Shown here piece by piece: positions 35,460 through 43,314 of a DNA stretch of 64,000 nt. Source of the stretch: G965232465 sp965276005. GTDB lineage: Bacteria; Pseudomonadota; Alphaproteobacteria; JAQWUY01. Below the pieces are notes generated by a model that saw only the letters and a list, made by a program, of their open reading frames with translations, ran no database searches and was not told the origin of the DNA. Position 1 is the stretch's first letter, and each line of letters opens with the position of its first letter. A program made the translations under genes and the position numbers. Where the stretch lies: positions 2,294,001-2,358,000 of the forward strand of contig OZ254962.1 of assembly GCA_965276005.1 (NCBI GenBank), in the 5' to 3' direction.

Positions 35460-36182
35460 TTAATATTCTTGGCGGGTGGGGGTGATGACCATTTCTTGTA
35501 CCAGCACATTTTGCGGCATGTTGTAGGCAAATAGGGTTAAATCCGCCACATAATCAGGCGAAATACCGCCGCCCATACGCAGTTTATTTTGTTTGTAGTC
35601 GGCAAGTGTTTTTTCATCTGTAACCGCATTTAGCACTTCGGTTTCGATCACCCCGGGGGACAGGACAATCACCCTGACATTATAGGGGGACAAATAGCTG
35701 CGAATGCTTTCAGAAATGGCGTGGACAAAATACTTGGTGCCACAGTACACCGTGTGATCGGGGTAAATTTTGCGTCCAGCAATAGAGCTCATATTAAAAA
35801 TGGTGCCGTGTTTGCGGTTTTTCATACTATTTAGCACTGGGTGTAGGGCGTTCATGACGCCTTTGGTGTTAATATCGATCATTTCGTCCCATTCCTCTGC
35901 GGGTTGGCGGGCAATGTCCGCCAAACGGGCGATACCCGCATTGTTAAACAAACAATCGACGGGACCATACAGGGCTTCTGCCTCTGTTACAGCCGCTGCA
36001 ACAGCGTTGCGATCCCGTACATCCACTTGCCGGCACAGACAATTGGGTAGGTTTAGGCTGTGCATATGGTCTAAACGGCGGGCTAACAACAATAGGGGAT
36101 GCCCCGCCGCCGAAAACGCTTTGGCAACCGCTGCACCAATGCCAGAACTGGCACCTGTAATCATTACTAATGGTTTGTTCAT
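35460..36182 (-). CDS. Short-chain dehydrogenase, first gene of the sugar operon
   Basis: A 240-residue SDR. The start at 36182 is preferred to an upstream in-frame ATG at 36251 because AGGAAA precedes it and the protein then begins directly with the Rossmann strand (MNKPLVMITG). TGASSGIG is at 9-16, NNAG at 80-83, and the catalytic Ser133, Tyr146 and Lys150 are present. It resembles the NADP-preferring YdfG/serine-3-dehydrogenase branch of SDRs (ARR after the second strand), but the substrate is unknown. The structured repeat copy B ends 73 nt upstream on the same strand and would lie in its leader. Confidence 0.88.
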   Translation of the reverse strand: MNKPLVMITGASSGIGAAVAKAFSAAGHPLLLLARRLDHMHSLNLPNCLCRQVDVRDRNAVAAAVTEAEALYGPVDCLFNNAGIARLADIARQPAEEWDEMIDINTKGVMNALHPVLNSMKNRKHGTIFNMSSIAGRKIYPDHTVYCGTKYFVHAISESIRSYLSPYNVRVIVLSPGVIETEVLNAVTDEKTLADYKQNKLRMGGGISPDYVADLTLFAYNMPQNVLVQEMVITPTRQEY

Positions 36183-36521
36183 AGCTATTTTTTCCTGTGT
36201 CTCACATACATTGATAGAGTAAAGGAAAAGGTCAGACGCACGGATGAACATGGTGTATAAAATGATTCCATATATTGTACTGGTCGATTTTTGCTTGTGG
36301 CTTGTTGCGTGAGTCTAGGGGGCTTCGCCCCCTGTGCGTTTGGGGTGGATTTTACCGTGCTTACGCACGACAAAATACCACACGCACTTCCCCCCGATCG
36401 AGCACCATATCGGGCTACCGCCCTCAGCGGTTGCAACCGCTTTTAATCTACAATATACCCCGTTTGTCCAGCTCTTATGTTATCCGACCCTTTCCTTGTG
36501 GTTTTCTAAAAAGCCGCTTGG
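36183..36521. other. Gap between the sugar operon and the binding-protein gene
   Basis: 339 nt with no gene. It holds structured repeat copy B (36255-36447), most of the terminator of the upstream binding-protein gene (36508-36533) and the leader of the SDR gene. ABC permease genes would be expected about here in a typical sugar-uptake operon. Confidence 0.7.
36255..36447 (-). repeat. Structured dispersed repeat, copy B (upstream of the sugar-operon SDR)
   Basis: A 193-nt copy of the element at 19164-19346, in opposite orientation and hence again on the strand of the gene that follows it. It keeps GCGGTTGCAACCGC, GGGC-GGTA-GCCC, the long GTGCGT/ACGCAC stem and a GGGGGC-gaa-GCCCCC hairpin. 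The tip stem is CGTGC-gtaa-GCACG (36356-36369) where copy A has CGCAC-gca-GTGCG: two base pairs are replaced on both sides, so pairing is preserved. It runs from the end of one transcription unit to 73 nt before the next start codon. Confidence 0.85.
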
Positions 36522-36533
36522 TTATGAAGCGAC
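36508..36533 (-). terminator. Intrinsic terminator of the binding-protein gene
   Basis: On the minus strand GTCGCTT (36533-36527), a seven-base loop, AAGCGGC (36519-36513), then five Ts (36512-36508). The stem has seven pairs with one G-T wobble. The left arm lies in the last codons and the stop falls in the loop, an economical arrangement that makes the binding-protein gene its own transcription unit. Confidence 0.8.
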
Positions 36534-38012
36534 AATTTTGTCAACTTTTTTGGCGATGGTGTCCATAGCCGCTTTGGGCGATCGGTATTCTCCTGCCCAG
36601 AACCGTCCTAATTCTACGGGTATGACATCGTTCGATAGCTCCGCCCATTCTGGTAAATCAGGCTCTGACCCCATGTGGTTGGCGATTGTGTCTCGTACAA
36701 CATCTAGGTGGCGGGTGGTGCCTTTGCCCACTCGGGCATTGGCTTTTATTCTTGGGTCGTCGTACACGCTGGTACGGGTGGGACCTGTGCCGCCGCCTAG
36801 TGTAGTGATGTACACTTGCGTATCGATAGAAGTCGCCCATTGGGAGAACAGCCATGCCGCATCTTGCTGTTTGGAATATCTTGACACTGCCAGCGATGAC
36901 CCTCCTTGGTGACCGACGCCGGGAATTTCACCGAAACCGGTTTCTGTGCGTAAGGGTTTGGTCGGTGCGGGGGGCACATGTGCCTCCATTAAGCCGGATA
37001 CTTTCGACGCATCGGGATCGTCAAAGAACGGGAAGAACTCGCCCCATGTCAGCGATTGCCCGATAATGCCTTGTGCGGTCGATTGCCCTTGTCCGTCCCA
37101 TGTCCAAGTGGTTACTGCATCTGGCATGGTTTCTTTTAATTTTATCCAGTATTCCATGGCTTCGAGACCTTCTGCATCGTTGCCACTAAATTTACCATTA
37201 GCGGCAAAGATAGATCCCCCATGTCCCCACAGCCATGCTGTCCAATCGGTTTCGAGGCTGTAATGTCCGGATTTCATCTGCCCATTGGTGCCGTATACGC
37301 CCGGTATTTGGGCGTTTTGAATGGCAACCGCATTGCCTAGATATTGTGCCATAGTCGTTGCAGGTTTGAGCCCCAATCTGTCATAAATGTCTTTGCGGTA
37401 CATTTGGATAAAGATAGGAATATCATAAGGCACCCCTACCATAACCCCGTCATACATGGAAATACCATCGACCAGCGATGGGACGAAATCGCCCATGTTG
37501 TAGTTGGGCATTGCCAATTCTCTGTTTGCCGCATATTTTTCCCGGGGATCGATAACATCGCCATAGAAACTTGCCATCCAGCTTTGGTCGATATAGTACA
37601 AGTCGTAAGTCCCCAATCCAGATGCCACATCTAATGTCAATTTTTGCAGTACCTGTTCTAGGGGCAGCACTTCGATTTTGACCCTGATGCCCGTTGCCTG
37701 TTCGAAATAGCGTTTTAACACAGAATTAATGGCATTCGATGGCGGTGTGGATTCTGTTGCCAACCTTACAGTTTGCCCCCGTAAGGGTTTGGCGACCTCT
37801 TTTAACCACGCCATCATATTCGCATCTAGGGTGACATCCGCCGCATTGGCAGACGATATAAGCCCCCCAAAAGGGGCAAACCCCATACCCAGTGCCGATG
37901 CACCTAGACCTAGTTTTGCCGCACTGTTTAAAAATTTGCGGCGGGACATTTTGCCCTTTACAAACTTATTAACAATCGAGGCACGGTATAATTTATCATT
38001 TGAGTTTTTCAT
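36522..38012 (-). CDS. Tat-exported sugar ABC transporter substrate-binding protein
   Basis: A 496-residue family 1 extracellular solute-binding protein. A twin-arginine signal SRRKFLNSAAKLGLGA (about 23-38) with cleavage after SANA (near 57) sends it folded to the periplasm. The mature protein has the MalE/UgpB-type layout, with TVRLATESTPPSNAI opening the first lobe and many aromatic residues for sugar stacking in the middle. It should deliver a sugar or polyol to the importer whose ATPase is encoded at 31409-32536. GGAG at 38021-38024 precedes the ATG. It has a near-perfect promoter and its own terminator. Permease genes are missing on both sides. Confidence 0.92.
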   Translation of the reverse strand: MKNSNDKLYRASIVNKFVKGKMSRRKFLNSAAKLGLGASALGMGFAPFGGLISSANAADVTLDANMMAWLKEVAKPLRGQTVRLATESTPPSNAINSVLKRYFEQATGIRVKIEVLPLEQVLQKLTLDVASGLGTYDLYYIDQSWMASFYGDVIDPREKYAANRELAMPNYNMGDFVPSLVDGISMYDGVMVGVPYDIPIFIQMYRKDIYDRLGLKPATTMAQYLGNAVAIQNAQIPGVYGTNGQMKSGHYSLETDWTAWLWGHGGSIFAANGKFSGNDAEGLEAMEYWIKLKETMPDAVTTWTWDGQGQSTAQGIIGQSLTWGEFFPFFDDPDASKVSGLMEAHVPPAPTKPLRTETGFGEIPGVGHQGGSSLAVSRYSKQQDAAWLFSQWATSIDTQVYITTLGGGTGPTRTSVYDDPRIKANARVGKGTTRHLDVVRDTIANHMGSEPDLPEWAELSNDVIPVELGRFWAGEYRSPKAAMDTIAKKVDKIVAS

Positions 38013-38060
38013 TCTCTTTACGCTCCTTATTTTGGTTGTATAATGAATTTCGCTCTTTGC

Positions 38061-38086
38061 TTAGGGGGCAGGTATTGCCCACCTAA
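38061..38086 (-). promoter_or_regulatory. Hairpin/operator at the transcription start of the binding-protein gene
   Basis: TTAGG-GGGCA (38061-38070) pairs with TGCCC-a-CCTAA (38076-38086): ten pairs, a one-base bulge and a five-base loop. It begins immediately downstream of the -10 box, so the transcript would start in or next to it. It could be a repressor operator of the LacI or GntR kind, or a 5' terminal stem-loop stabilising the mRNA. Confidence 0.55.
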
Positions 38087-38093
38087 TGGATAG

Positions 38094-38122
38094 ATTATAG
38101 TATATATTAATAATAATGTCAA
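38094..38122 (-). promoter_or_regulatory. Consensus sigma-70 promoter of the binding-protein gene
   Basis: Read on the minus strand: TTGACA (38122-38117), exactly 17 bases, TATAAT (38099-38094). Both boxes match consensus fully. Transcription would start near 38087, giving a leader of about 75 nt. This is the strongest promoter signal in the window. Confidence 0.85.
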
Positions 38123-38243
38123 TATAATAATGTGGTAACATGTTGATAAATAAAGTCTGTATTTTTTATGCACTTCCTGCCCATTTGTCTGTGGTACACA
38201 CTTTACAAGCTTACTGCCAGCAGCATTCTCCCCCATTCTAGTA

Positions 38244-38273
38244 TTGCAACCGTGCATTAAGGTATGATACAAT
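38244..38273 (+). promoter_or_regulatory. Possible promoter of Exo2
   Basis: TTGCAA (38244-38249), 18-base spacer, TACAAT (38268-38273), about 105 nt upstream of the Exo2 start. A TATAAT at 38360-38365 is too close to the start codon to serve. Confidence 0.3.
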
Positions 38274-38379
38274 GGGCGTACACGCATCTAATAAGATTCG
38301 GGGTATATTGTTACTATCAAATTGAGTGTGTATATGAGATGCATTATTTGTAAATGCACTATAATTTAGGATATGTACG

Positions 38380-41300
38380 ATGATTAAACGCTATACAATG
38401 AAAAGATATTTTATAAAGACGGCTTGTCTATATGCGGTTGGTGCATTAGCGGGTCATTTTGCTTATGCTGGGGGGCTGCCTAGTGATGGGCGGGTGGTTG
38501 CTGGTGATGTCAGTATGTATCAGTGGGGTGATACCTTAACCATCGACCAAAGCACGGACAAGGCGGTTATCGATTGGAAAAGTTTTTCTGTGGGCAAAGA
38601 CAACACGGTAAACTTTAACCAGCCCGGTAGCGACTCGGCAACTTTAAATCGGGTTACGGGGGATTTGACTTCGGAAATTGCCGGGCGGATTAACGCTAAT
38701 GGCAGTGTGTTTTTGATTAACTCTAACGGTATTATGATTACCAAAGACGGGGTCATCGATACGGGCGGTTTTGTTGCTTCGACTCTCGATATAGACAACA
38801 CCGATTTTTTGAATGGCGATTATACATTTACCAAAAGCGGCAGCAATGGTGTTGTTGCCAATCACGGTAGTATTTCGGTTGATGATGGCGGTTTTGTGGC
38901 GTTGCTTGGTGGAGCGGTTAAAAATGGGGGTACGGTTCGAGCCCTTGTGGGTAAAGTGGGTTTTGCCGGCGGTGAAAAAATTGTTATGTCTTTTGGCAAC
39001 AATGATTTTTTACGGGTCGAGATGTCAACGGACAAATGGGATACCTTAACAGATTCGCAAGGCAATAAAGTTTCGGCTACCCTTGATTTAGGCGGAAAGA
39101 TCGATTCACGGGGTGGATTTATCGACATCACTGTTGCCGATGCCTCCGATATTTTACGACAGACTATTTCGATCGATGGTATTGTATCGGCAAATACTGT
39201 GTCCTCGACAGATGGTGTTATATCGATTAGTGGTGGTACGGTGGGGATTACCGGCAACGGGCGAATCACCGCCGATGCGGCGTATGGTAACGCTGGGACG
39301 ATTGCCATCGAGGCGAATACCATCGACAGCAGCGGTATAGTATCTGCGGTGGCACAAAATGGCGTTGGCGGTACGGTCAAAGTATCGTTACAACAGGGGG
39401 CGAACCTAAACGCTAGTAGCCGTTTTGATGTGTCCGGTGGCAGCAAAGGCGGCAGTCTGTCGTTTATCGGCGGTTTGGGCAAAAGCGGTACAAAAGTATT
39501 AGGCTCTGCGGATTTTAAAGCCGACAGTACGGACGGTAAGGGTGGTTATATCGACATCAGCAACAAAGGCGGCTTGGTCGGGCTGTTTTCTGGTACCGTA
39601 TCCGCATCGGGGAAAACTCAAGGCGGACGGATTCGTCTAGGTGGGGCGTTTCAAGGTGGGGGATACAATCCGAAAACCAGTTCTCTCGATAAACGCACCC
39701 AAGACCTATTTGTTACCCGTTGGTCTGATAATAGTCCCCTTGTACGGGCGGGCAAAACTTCATTAGGCACAGGCGTAAATGTGGTTGTATCGTCCCAATC
39801 GGATACAGGCGGCACAGCGATTTTATGGGCGGATCATACCACCAACAATTATGCGGCTATCGATGCCAGCGGTGCCACTGGGGGCGGAGCAGTGGAAATA
39901 TCGGGTAAAAAACAAGTCGATAGCTTCGGTTTAAAGCGGATTAAGGCAGGTGGCGGGATTATTTTACTCGACCCGCAAGATGTGGTTATAGGCAACTGGG
40001 GATCCGCAGTGGCACAGGCAAAAAAGATTGCACATGGTGCTAGCGTTTCCTTGACCGATTTGGATATGTTTGGTAGTAGTGTATCGTTAAGCGGTGATGG
40101 GACGAGATTGGCTGTCGGGGCGACTCGTGATGATAGTGGAGGTCTTGATCGAGGGGCGGTGTATCTGTTCACTGTCGGCGGCTCTGGTGCTACATGGGGC
40201 AGTGCGGTAACGCAAGTGGTAAAACTTTCTGATAGTCATGCCAGTGTTTCTTTGGATAATTATGATGAGTTTGGTAGTAGTGTATCGTTAAGCACTAATG
40301 GGACGCAGTTGGCTGTTGGGGCTGTGCGGGATGACGATGGGGGTAGTAATCGAGGGGCGGTATATCTATACACTGTCGGTGGTGCCACATGGGGTAAGAC
40401 GGTAACGCAAGCGGTAAAACTTTCTGATAGCCATGCCAGTGTTTCTTTGGATGATCATGATTATTTTGGTAGTAGTGTATCGTTAAGCGGTAATGGGACG
40501 AAGTTGGCTGTTGGGGCTGGAGGTGACGGCGATGGGGGGTGGAATCGAGGGGCGGTGTATCTGTATACTGTCGGCGGTTCGGACTCCACTTGGGGCAGTA
40601 CGGTAACGCAAGCGGTAAAACTTTCTGATAGCCATGCCAGTGTTTCTTTGGATGATTATGATTGGTTTGGTAGTAGTGTGTCGTTAAGCGGTAACGGGAA
40701 GAAGTTGGCTGTCGGGGCTGAAGGCGATGACGGTGGGGGTAGCGATCGAGGGGCGGTGTATCTGTACATTGTCGGCGGTTCGGACTCCACTTGGGGCAGT
40801 ACGGTAACGCAAGCGGTAAAACTTTCGCACGGGGCATCTCTATCATCTGGTACGGTTTCTTTGGATGATTATGATTATTTTGGTAGTAGTGTATCATTAA
40901 GTGGTGATGGGACGAAGCTGGCTGTCGGAGCTTATGGTGATGGGGGGTCTAGTCGAGGAGCGGTGTATCTGTATACTGTCGGCGGTTCTGGTGCTACATG
41001 GGGCAAGACGATAACGCAAGTGGTAAAACTTTCGCATGAAGCATCTCTATCCTCTGGCGTCGTTTTATTGGATGATTATGATTATTTTGGTTGGAGTGTA
41101 TCGTTAAGCGGTGATGGGACGCAGTTGGCTGTCGGGGCTAGGGGTGATGACGATGGGGGTAGCGATCAAAATGCAGATCGAGGGGCGGTGTATTTGCTAA
41201 ATGTACCCGTCGGTAACCTAGCAGGTATTAAACAAAAATTACAGGGTATCGCTGGTGCTAATCCTGTTGCCGCTGCCGATGTTACGATTGTTGCCGATCG

Positions 41301-43188
41301 GGATATTACCATAAACACTGATTTTGTTACTACCACAGGGGGTAAAAAATTAACTTTAATCGCTGGACGGTCGGTTACCCTTAACAACGATGTAAAAATA
41401 CATGGAGGGCTTGAAATAATCGCCAATGCTAATAAAGCAAAAGTCGACAGCGAAACCGATTACAACAATGACGGCATGAACAACAATAACCGTACCGCAG
41501 GTATTGCCAAAATCACCGCTGCCAAAGGTACAACCCTATCGGCAACCACCGGTAATGTCATTATCACAATGCAGGAGGGGCATACAGATAACAGTAATGA
41601 CAAACGCTATGCCGGCACTATCACCATCGACAAAGTCGAAGGTCAAAAGGTCAGCATTATACATAACGGTACAAAATTCAATACCAATGAATCCAAATCG
41701 GAAATTATTATTTTAGACGGTGGCAAAATAACATCCAAAGGTGCCATAAGTAAAGGCACTGTGGCTATCGAAATAAAAGCAAATATATTTACCAATAAAT
41801 CAGATAAAGATGTCTTAGCCATAGTCGAATCAGACAGTGGTAAAAATGATAATAAAGGACGATACCTAGTATGGACAACAAGCCCTGCGAATAACCAAAT
41901 GGGCACATCAGGGTCGTTCATAAGCGGCTACAGTTTCGCCCAATTTAACAAATCATACAATACTAGCGGTGGCTATTTCCAATCCAACGCCATAAGTGCC
42001 GATACCGATACACAAAAAAATACATCTGGTTTTATATACAGTGACAACCCCAAGCTGGGACTAACCGCATCGGTTACCACAAAAACCAAAGTATATGACG
42101 GCACGAACACCGCCCCAAGCGGTGCCAATCCTACATTTACATTCAAAACGCCGGTCGGTGGCTTAAAGTTCAAAATCGGTGGTATCGTAAACAATGATAA
42201 TAAAGAGAAACATTATAACTTTAGTGCCAAAGTTGCAACAGCCCCTACAGGCTATTTTTACAAAGGCAATACAAAAACAGAGGATGCAGATACAGACCTA
42301 ACCATCAAATACGAGGGACACGCCGTCACTTACAAAGACGGCAACAATGTACCCGTATACGGTCTGGCAAATACCCCAACCATTACCCCCGTAAACAGGG
42401 CATCGATTACGCCAAAACTGCTACAACTGGAACCAGACGAATTGGCTGTAAGAGACCGCCAATATGAAAGTAACAACAAAATTGCCCCCGTGTATATCAA
42501 AGACGATGAAGACGGATACAGCGGTACTGTGGTGAGCGGTGAAACCGTAACATTAACCATAACAGACGGGGCATTCGTATACAGTGGCAACGATGGCGAC
42601 CAAGTCGGATCGGGTAAATCTATAATCATAGGCGATCCGGATAAACTTACATTAAACTCACAAAATTACAAATTGCAATACAACAATGCCGATCTGTATC
42701 TGAGTAGCGGGGTTATTAGCGGCTTAACAGGTACCATATTAAGAGCTACCGGCGGCGGAAGCGGCGGCGGTGGCGGCGGTGGGGCAGCCATCGCAATAGT
42801 AGGCGTCGGCGTTGCTGTTGTAGCCATGGGCGGTATCGGTGGCGGGGCTGCTGCAGCCGCTGGGGCAGGTGCCGCCGGTGCTACCGGTGCAGGCGGTGCA
42901 AGTGGCGGCGTAACCGCCCCCGTTGGCAGTATCGACACTATCTTTAACACCGGTATATATGCCCATTTAAACGGTATCGACATGCAGGCACTATATCGAC
43001 CACAAACTCCTGTACCCTCTGTATTTAACACATTCTATAAGGTAACCTACAAAGCCAAATACAAAAGCCAAATACATCGCACATACGACATGACCATGTT
43101 GGCACACAACATCAAAGCACAAAAGGCAGTGCCTTTGTATGAAATAGATGAACACCTATACAAAACCCTAAAACGCATAATGACTTAG
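38380..43188 (+). CDS. Exo2: TPS-type exoprotein with 6 FG-GAP repeats
   Basis: A 1602-residue relative of Exo1. The ATG at 38380 follows TTAGGA; the bases between this site and the start resemble those before Exo1. A signal peptide ends at GHFAYA (residue 30). The TPS domain (about 35-270) has NSNG at 114-117 where relatives have NPNG. Six FG-GAP repeats lie at about 550-937, a beta-helix-like part follows, then two YDG/MBG units (about 1230-1450; KTKVYDGTN and PKLLQLEPDELAV), a Gly/Ala-rich hydrophobic stretch (about 1455-1513) and the shared C-terminal domain (about 1515-1602). It lacks the 20-odd-residue tail after that domain seen in Exo1 and Exo3. Secretion through a TpsB pore is expected from the family but unproven. 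Confidence 0.85.
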   Translation: MIKRYTMKRYFIKTACLYAVGALAGHFAYAGGLPSDGRVVAGDVSMYQWGDTLTIDQSTDKAVIDWKSFSVGKDNTVNFNQPGSDSATLNRVTGDLTSEIAGRINANGSVFLINSNGIMITKDGVIDTGGFVASTLDIDNTDFLNGDYTFTKSGSNGVVANHGSISVDDGGFVALLGGAVKNGGTVRALVGKVGFAGGEKIVMSFGNNDFLRVEMSTDKWDTLTDSQGNKVSATLDLGGKIDSRGGFIDITVADASDILRQTISIDGIVSANTVSSTDGVISISGGTVGITGNGRITADAAYGNAGTIAIEANTIDSSGIVSAVAQNGVGGTVKVSLQQGANLNASSRFDVSGGSKGGSLSFIGGLGKSGTKVLGSADFKADSTDGKGGYIDISNKGGLVGLFSGTVSASGKTQGGRIRLGGAFQGGGYNPKTSSLDKRTQDLFVTRWSDNSPLVRAGKTSLGTGVNVVVSSQSDTGGTAILWADHTTNNYAAIDASGATGGGAVEISGKKQVDSFGLKRIKAGGGIILLDPQDVVIGNWGSAVAQAKKIAHGASVSLTDLDMFGSSVSLSGDGTRLAVGATRDDSGGLDRGAVYLFTVGGSGATWGSAVTQVVKLSDSHASVSLDNYDEFGSSVSLSTNGTQLAVGAVRDDDGGSNRGAVYLYTVGGATWGKTVTQAVKLSDSHASVSLDDHDYFGSSVSLSGNGTKLAVGAGGDGDGGWNRGAVYLYTVGGSDSTWGSTVTQAVKLSDSHASVSLDDYDWFGSSVSLSGNGKKLAVGAEGDDGGGSDRGAVYLYIVGGSDSTWGSTVTQAVKLSHGASLSSGTVSLDDYDYFGSSVSLSGDGTKLAVGAYGDGGSSRGAVYLYTVGGSGATWGKTITQVVKLSHEASLSSGVVLLDDYDYFGWSVSLSGDGTQLAVGARGDDDGGSDQNADRGAVYLLNVPVGNLAGIKQKLQGIAGANPVAAADVTIVADRDITINTDFVTTTGGKKLTLIAGRSVTLNNDVKIHGGLEIIANANKAKVDSETDYNNDGMNNNNRTAGIAKITAAKGTTLSATTGNVIITMQEGHTDNSNDKRYAGTITIDKVEGQKVSIIHNGTKFNTNESKSEIIILDGGKITSKGAISKGTVAIEIKANIFTNKSDKDVLAIVESDSGKNDNKGRYLVWTTSPANNQMGTSGSFISGYSFAQFNKSYNTSGGYFQSNAISADTDTQKNTSGFIYSDNPKLGLTASVTTKTKVYDGTNTAPSGANPTFTFKTPVGGLKFKIGGIVNNDNKEKHYNFSAKVATAPTGYFYKGNTKTEDADTDLTIKYEGHAVTYKDGNNVPVYGLANTPTITPVNRASITPKLLQLEPDELAVRDRQYESNNKIAPVYIKDDEDGYSGTVVSGETVTLTITDGAFVYSGNDGDQVGSGKSIIIGDPDKLTLNSQNYKLQYNNADLYLSSGVISGLTGTILRATGGGSGGGGGGGAAIAIVGVGVAVVAMGGIGGGAAAAAGAGAAGATGAGGASGGVTAPVGSIDTIFNTGIYAHLNGIDMQALYRPQTPVPSVFNTFYKVTYKAKYKSQIHRTYDMTMLAHNIKAQKAVPLYEIDEHLYKTLKRIMT
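40030..41190 (+). repeat. Homogenised FG-GAP coding repeats in Exo2
   Basis: Six tandem repeats of about 160-220 nt share long stretches with each other and with repeats 7-18 of Exo1 (3660-6230), for example AGTGTATCGTTAAGCGGTGA and GATCGAGGGGCGGTGTATCT. The match between two loci 35 kb apart is closer than between neighbouring repeats of Exo4, suggesting gene conversion. Confidence 0.75.
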
Positions 43189-43227
43189 GCAAAAAATAAA
43201 AATAGAGGCGGACTATAATAGTCCGCC
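43189..43227 (-). terminator. Terminator of Exo3
   Basis: GGCGGACTA (43207-43215), loop TAA, TAGTCCGCC (43219-43227): a perfect nine-pair stem. On the minus strand it is followed by a T-rich stretch (complement of 43189-43206). For the plus-strand Exo2 the same stem lies 18 nt after the stop but lacks a T run. Confidence 0.75.
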
Positions 43228-43252
43228 CCTACGGGAATGATGATATATAACA

Positions 43253-43289
43253 CCCACCCCTATGCTCATTGTTATAGGATAGGGGTGGG
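43253..43289. terminator. Strong stem-loop between the convergent Exo2 and Exo3 genes
   Basis: CCCACCCCTAT (43253-43263) pairs perfectly with ATAGGGGTGGG (43279-43289), eleven pairs and a 15-nt loop. No T run follows on either strand. It may stop or protect the 3' ends of both transcripts together with the hairpin at 43207-43227. Confidence 0.6.
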
Positions 43290-43314
43290 CATTGCTAGAT
43301 ACTTCCCGTAACTG

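Larger units (their letters stand above)
38013..38379. other. Divergent promoter region between binding protein and Exo2
   Basis: 367 nt, AT-rich, no gene. It carries the consensus minus-strand promoter (38094-38122) with a hairpin or operator at its start site (38061-38086), and a weaker plus-strand promoter candidate for Exo2 (38244-38273). An inverted repeat TGCATT/AATGCA lies at about 38339-38357. Confidence 0.6.

Noticed and set aside
36183..36251. Upstream start of the SDR gene at 36251
   Set aside because: The added 23 residues have no counterpart in SDRs, and AGGAAA lies before the ATG at 36182.
38360..38365. TATAAT as the -10 box of Exo2
   Set aside because: It is only 15 nt before the start codon and would place the start site within the ribosome site.
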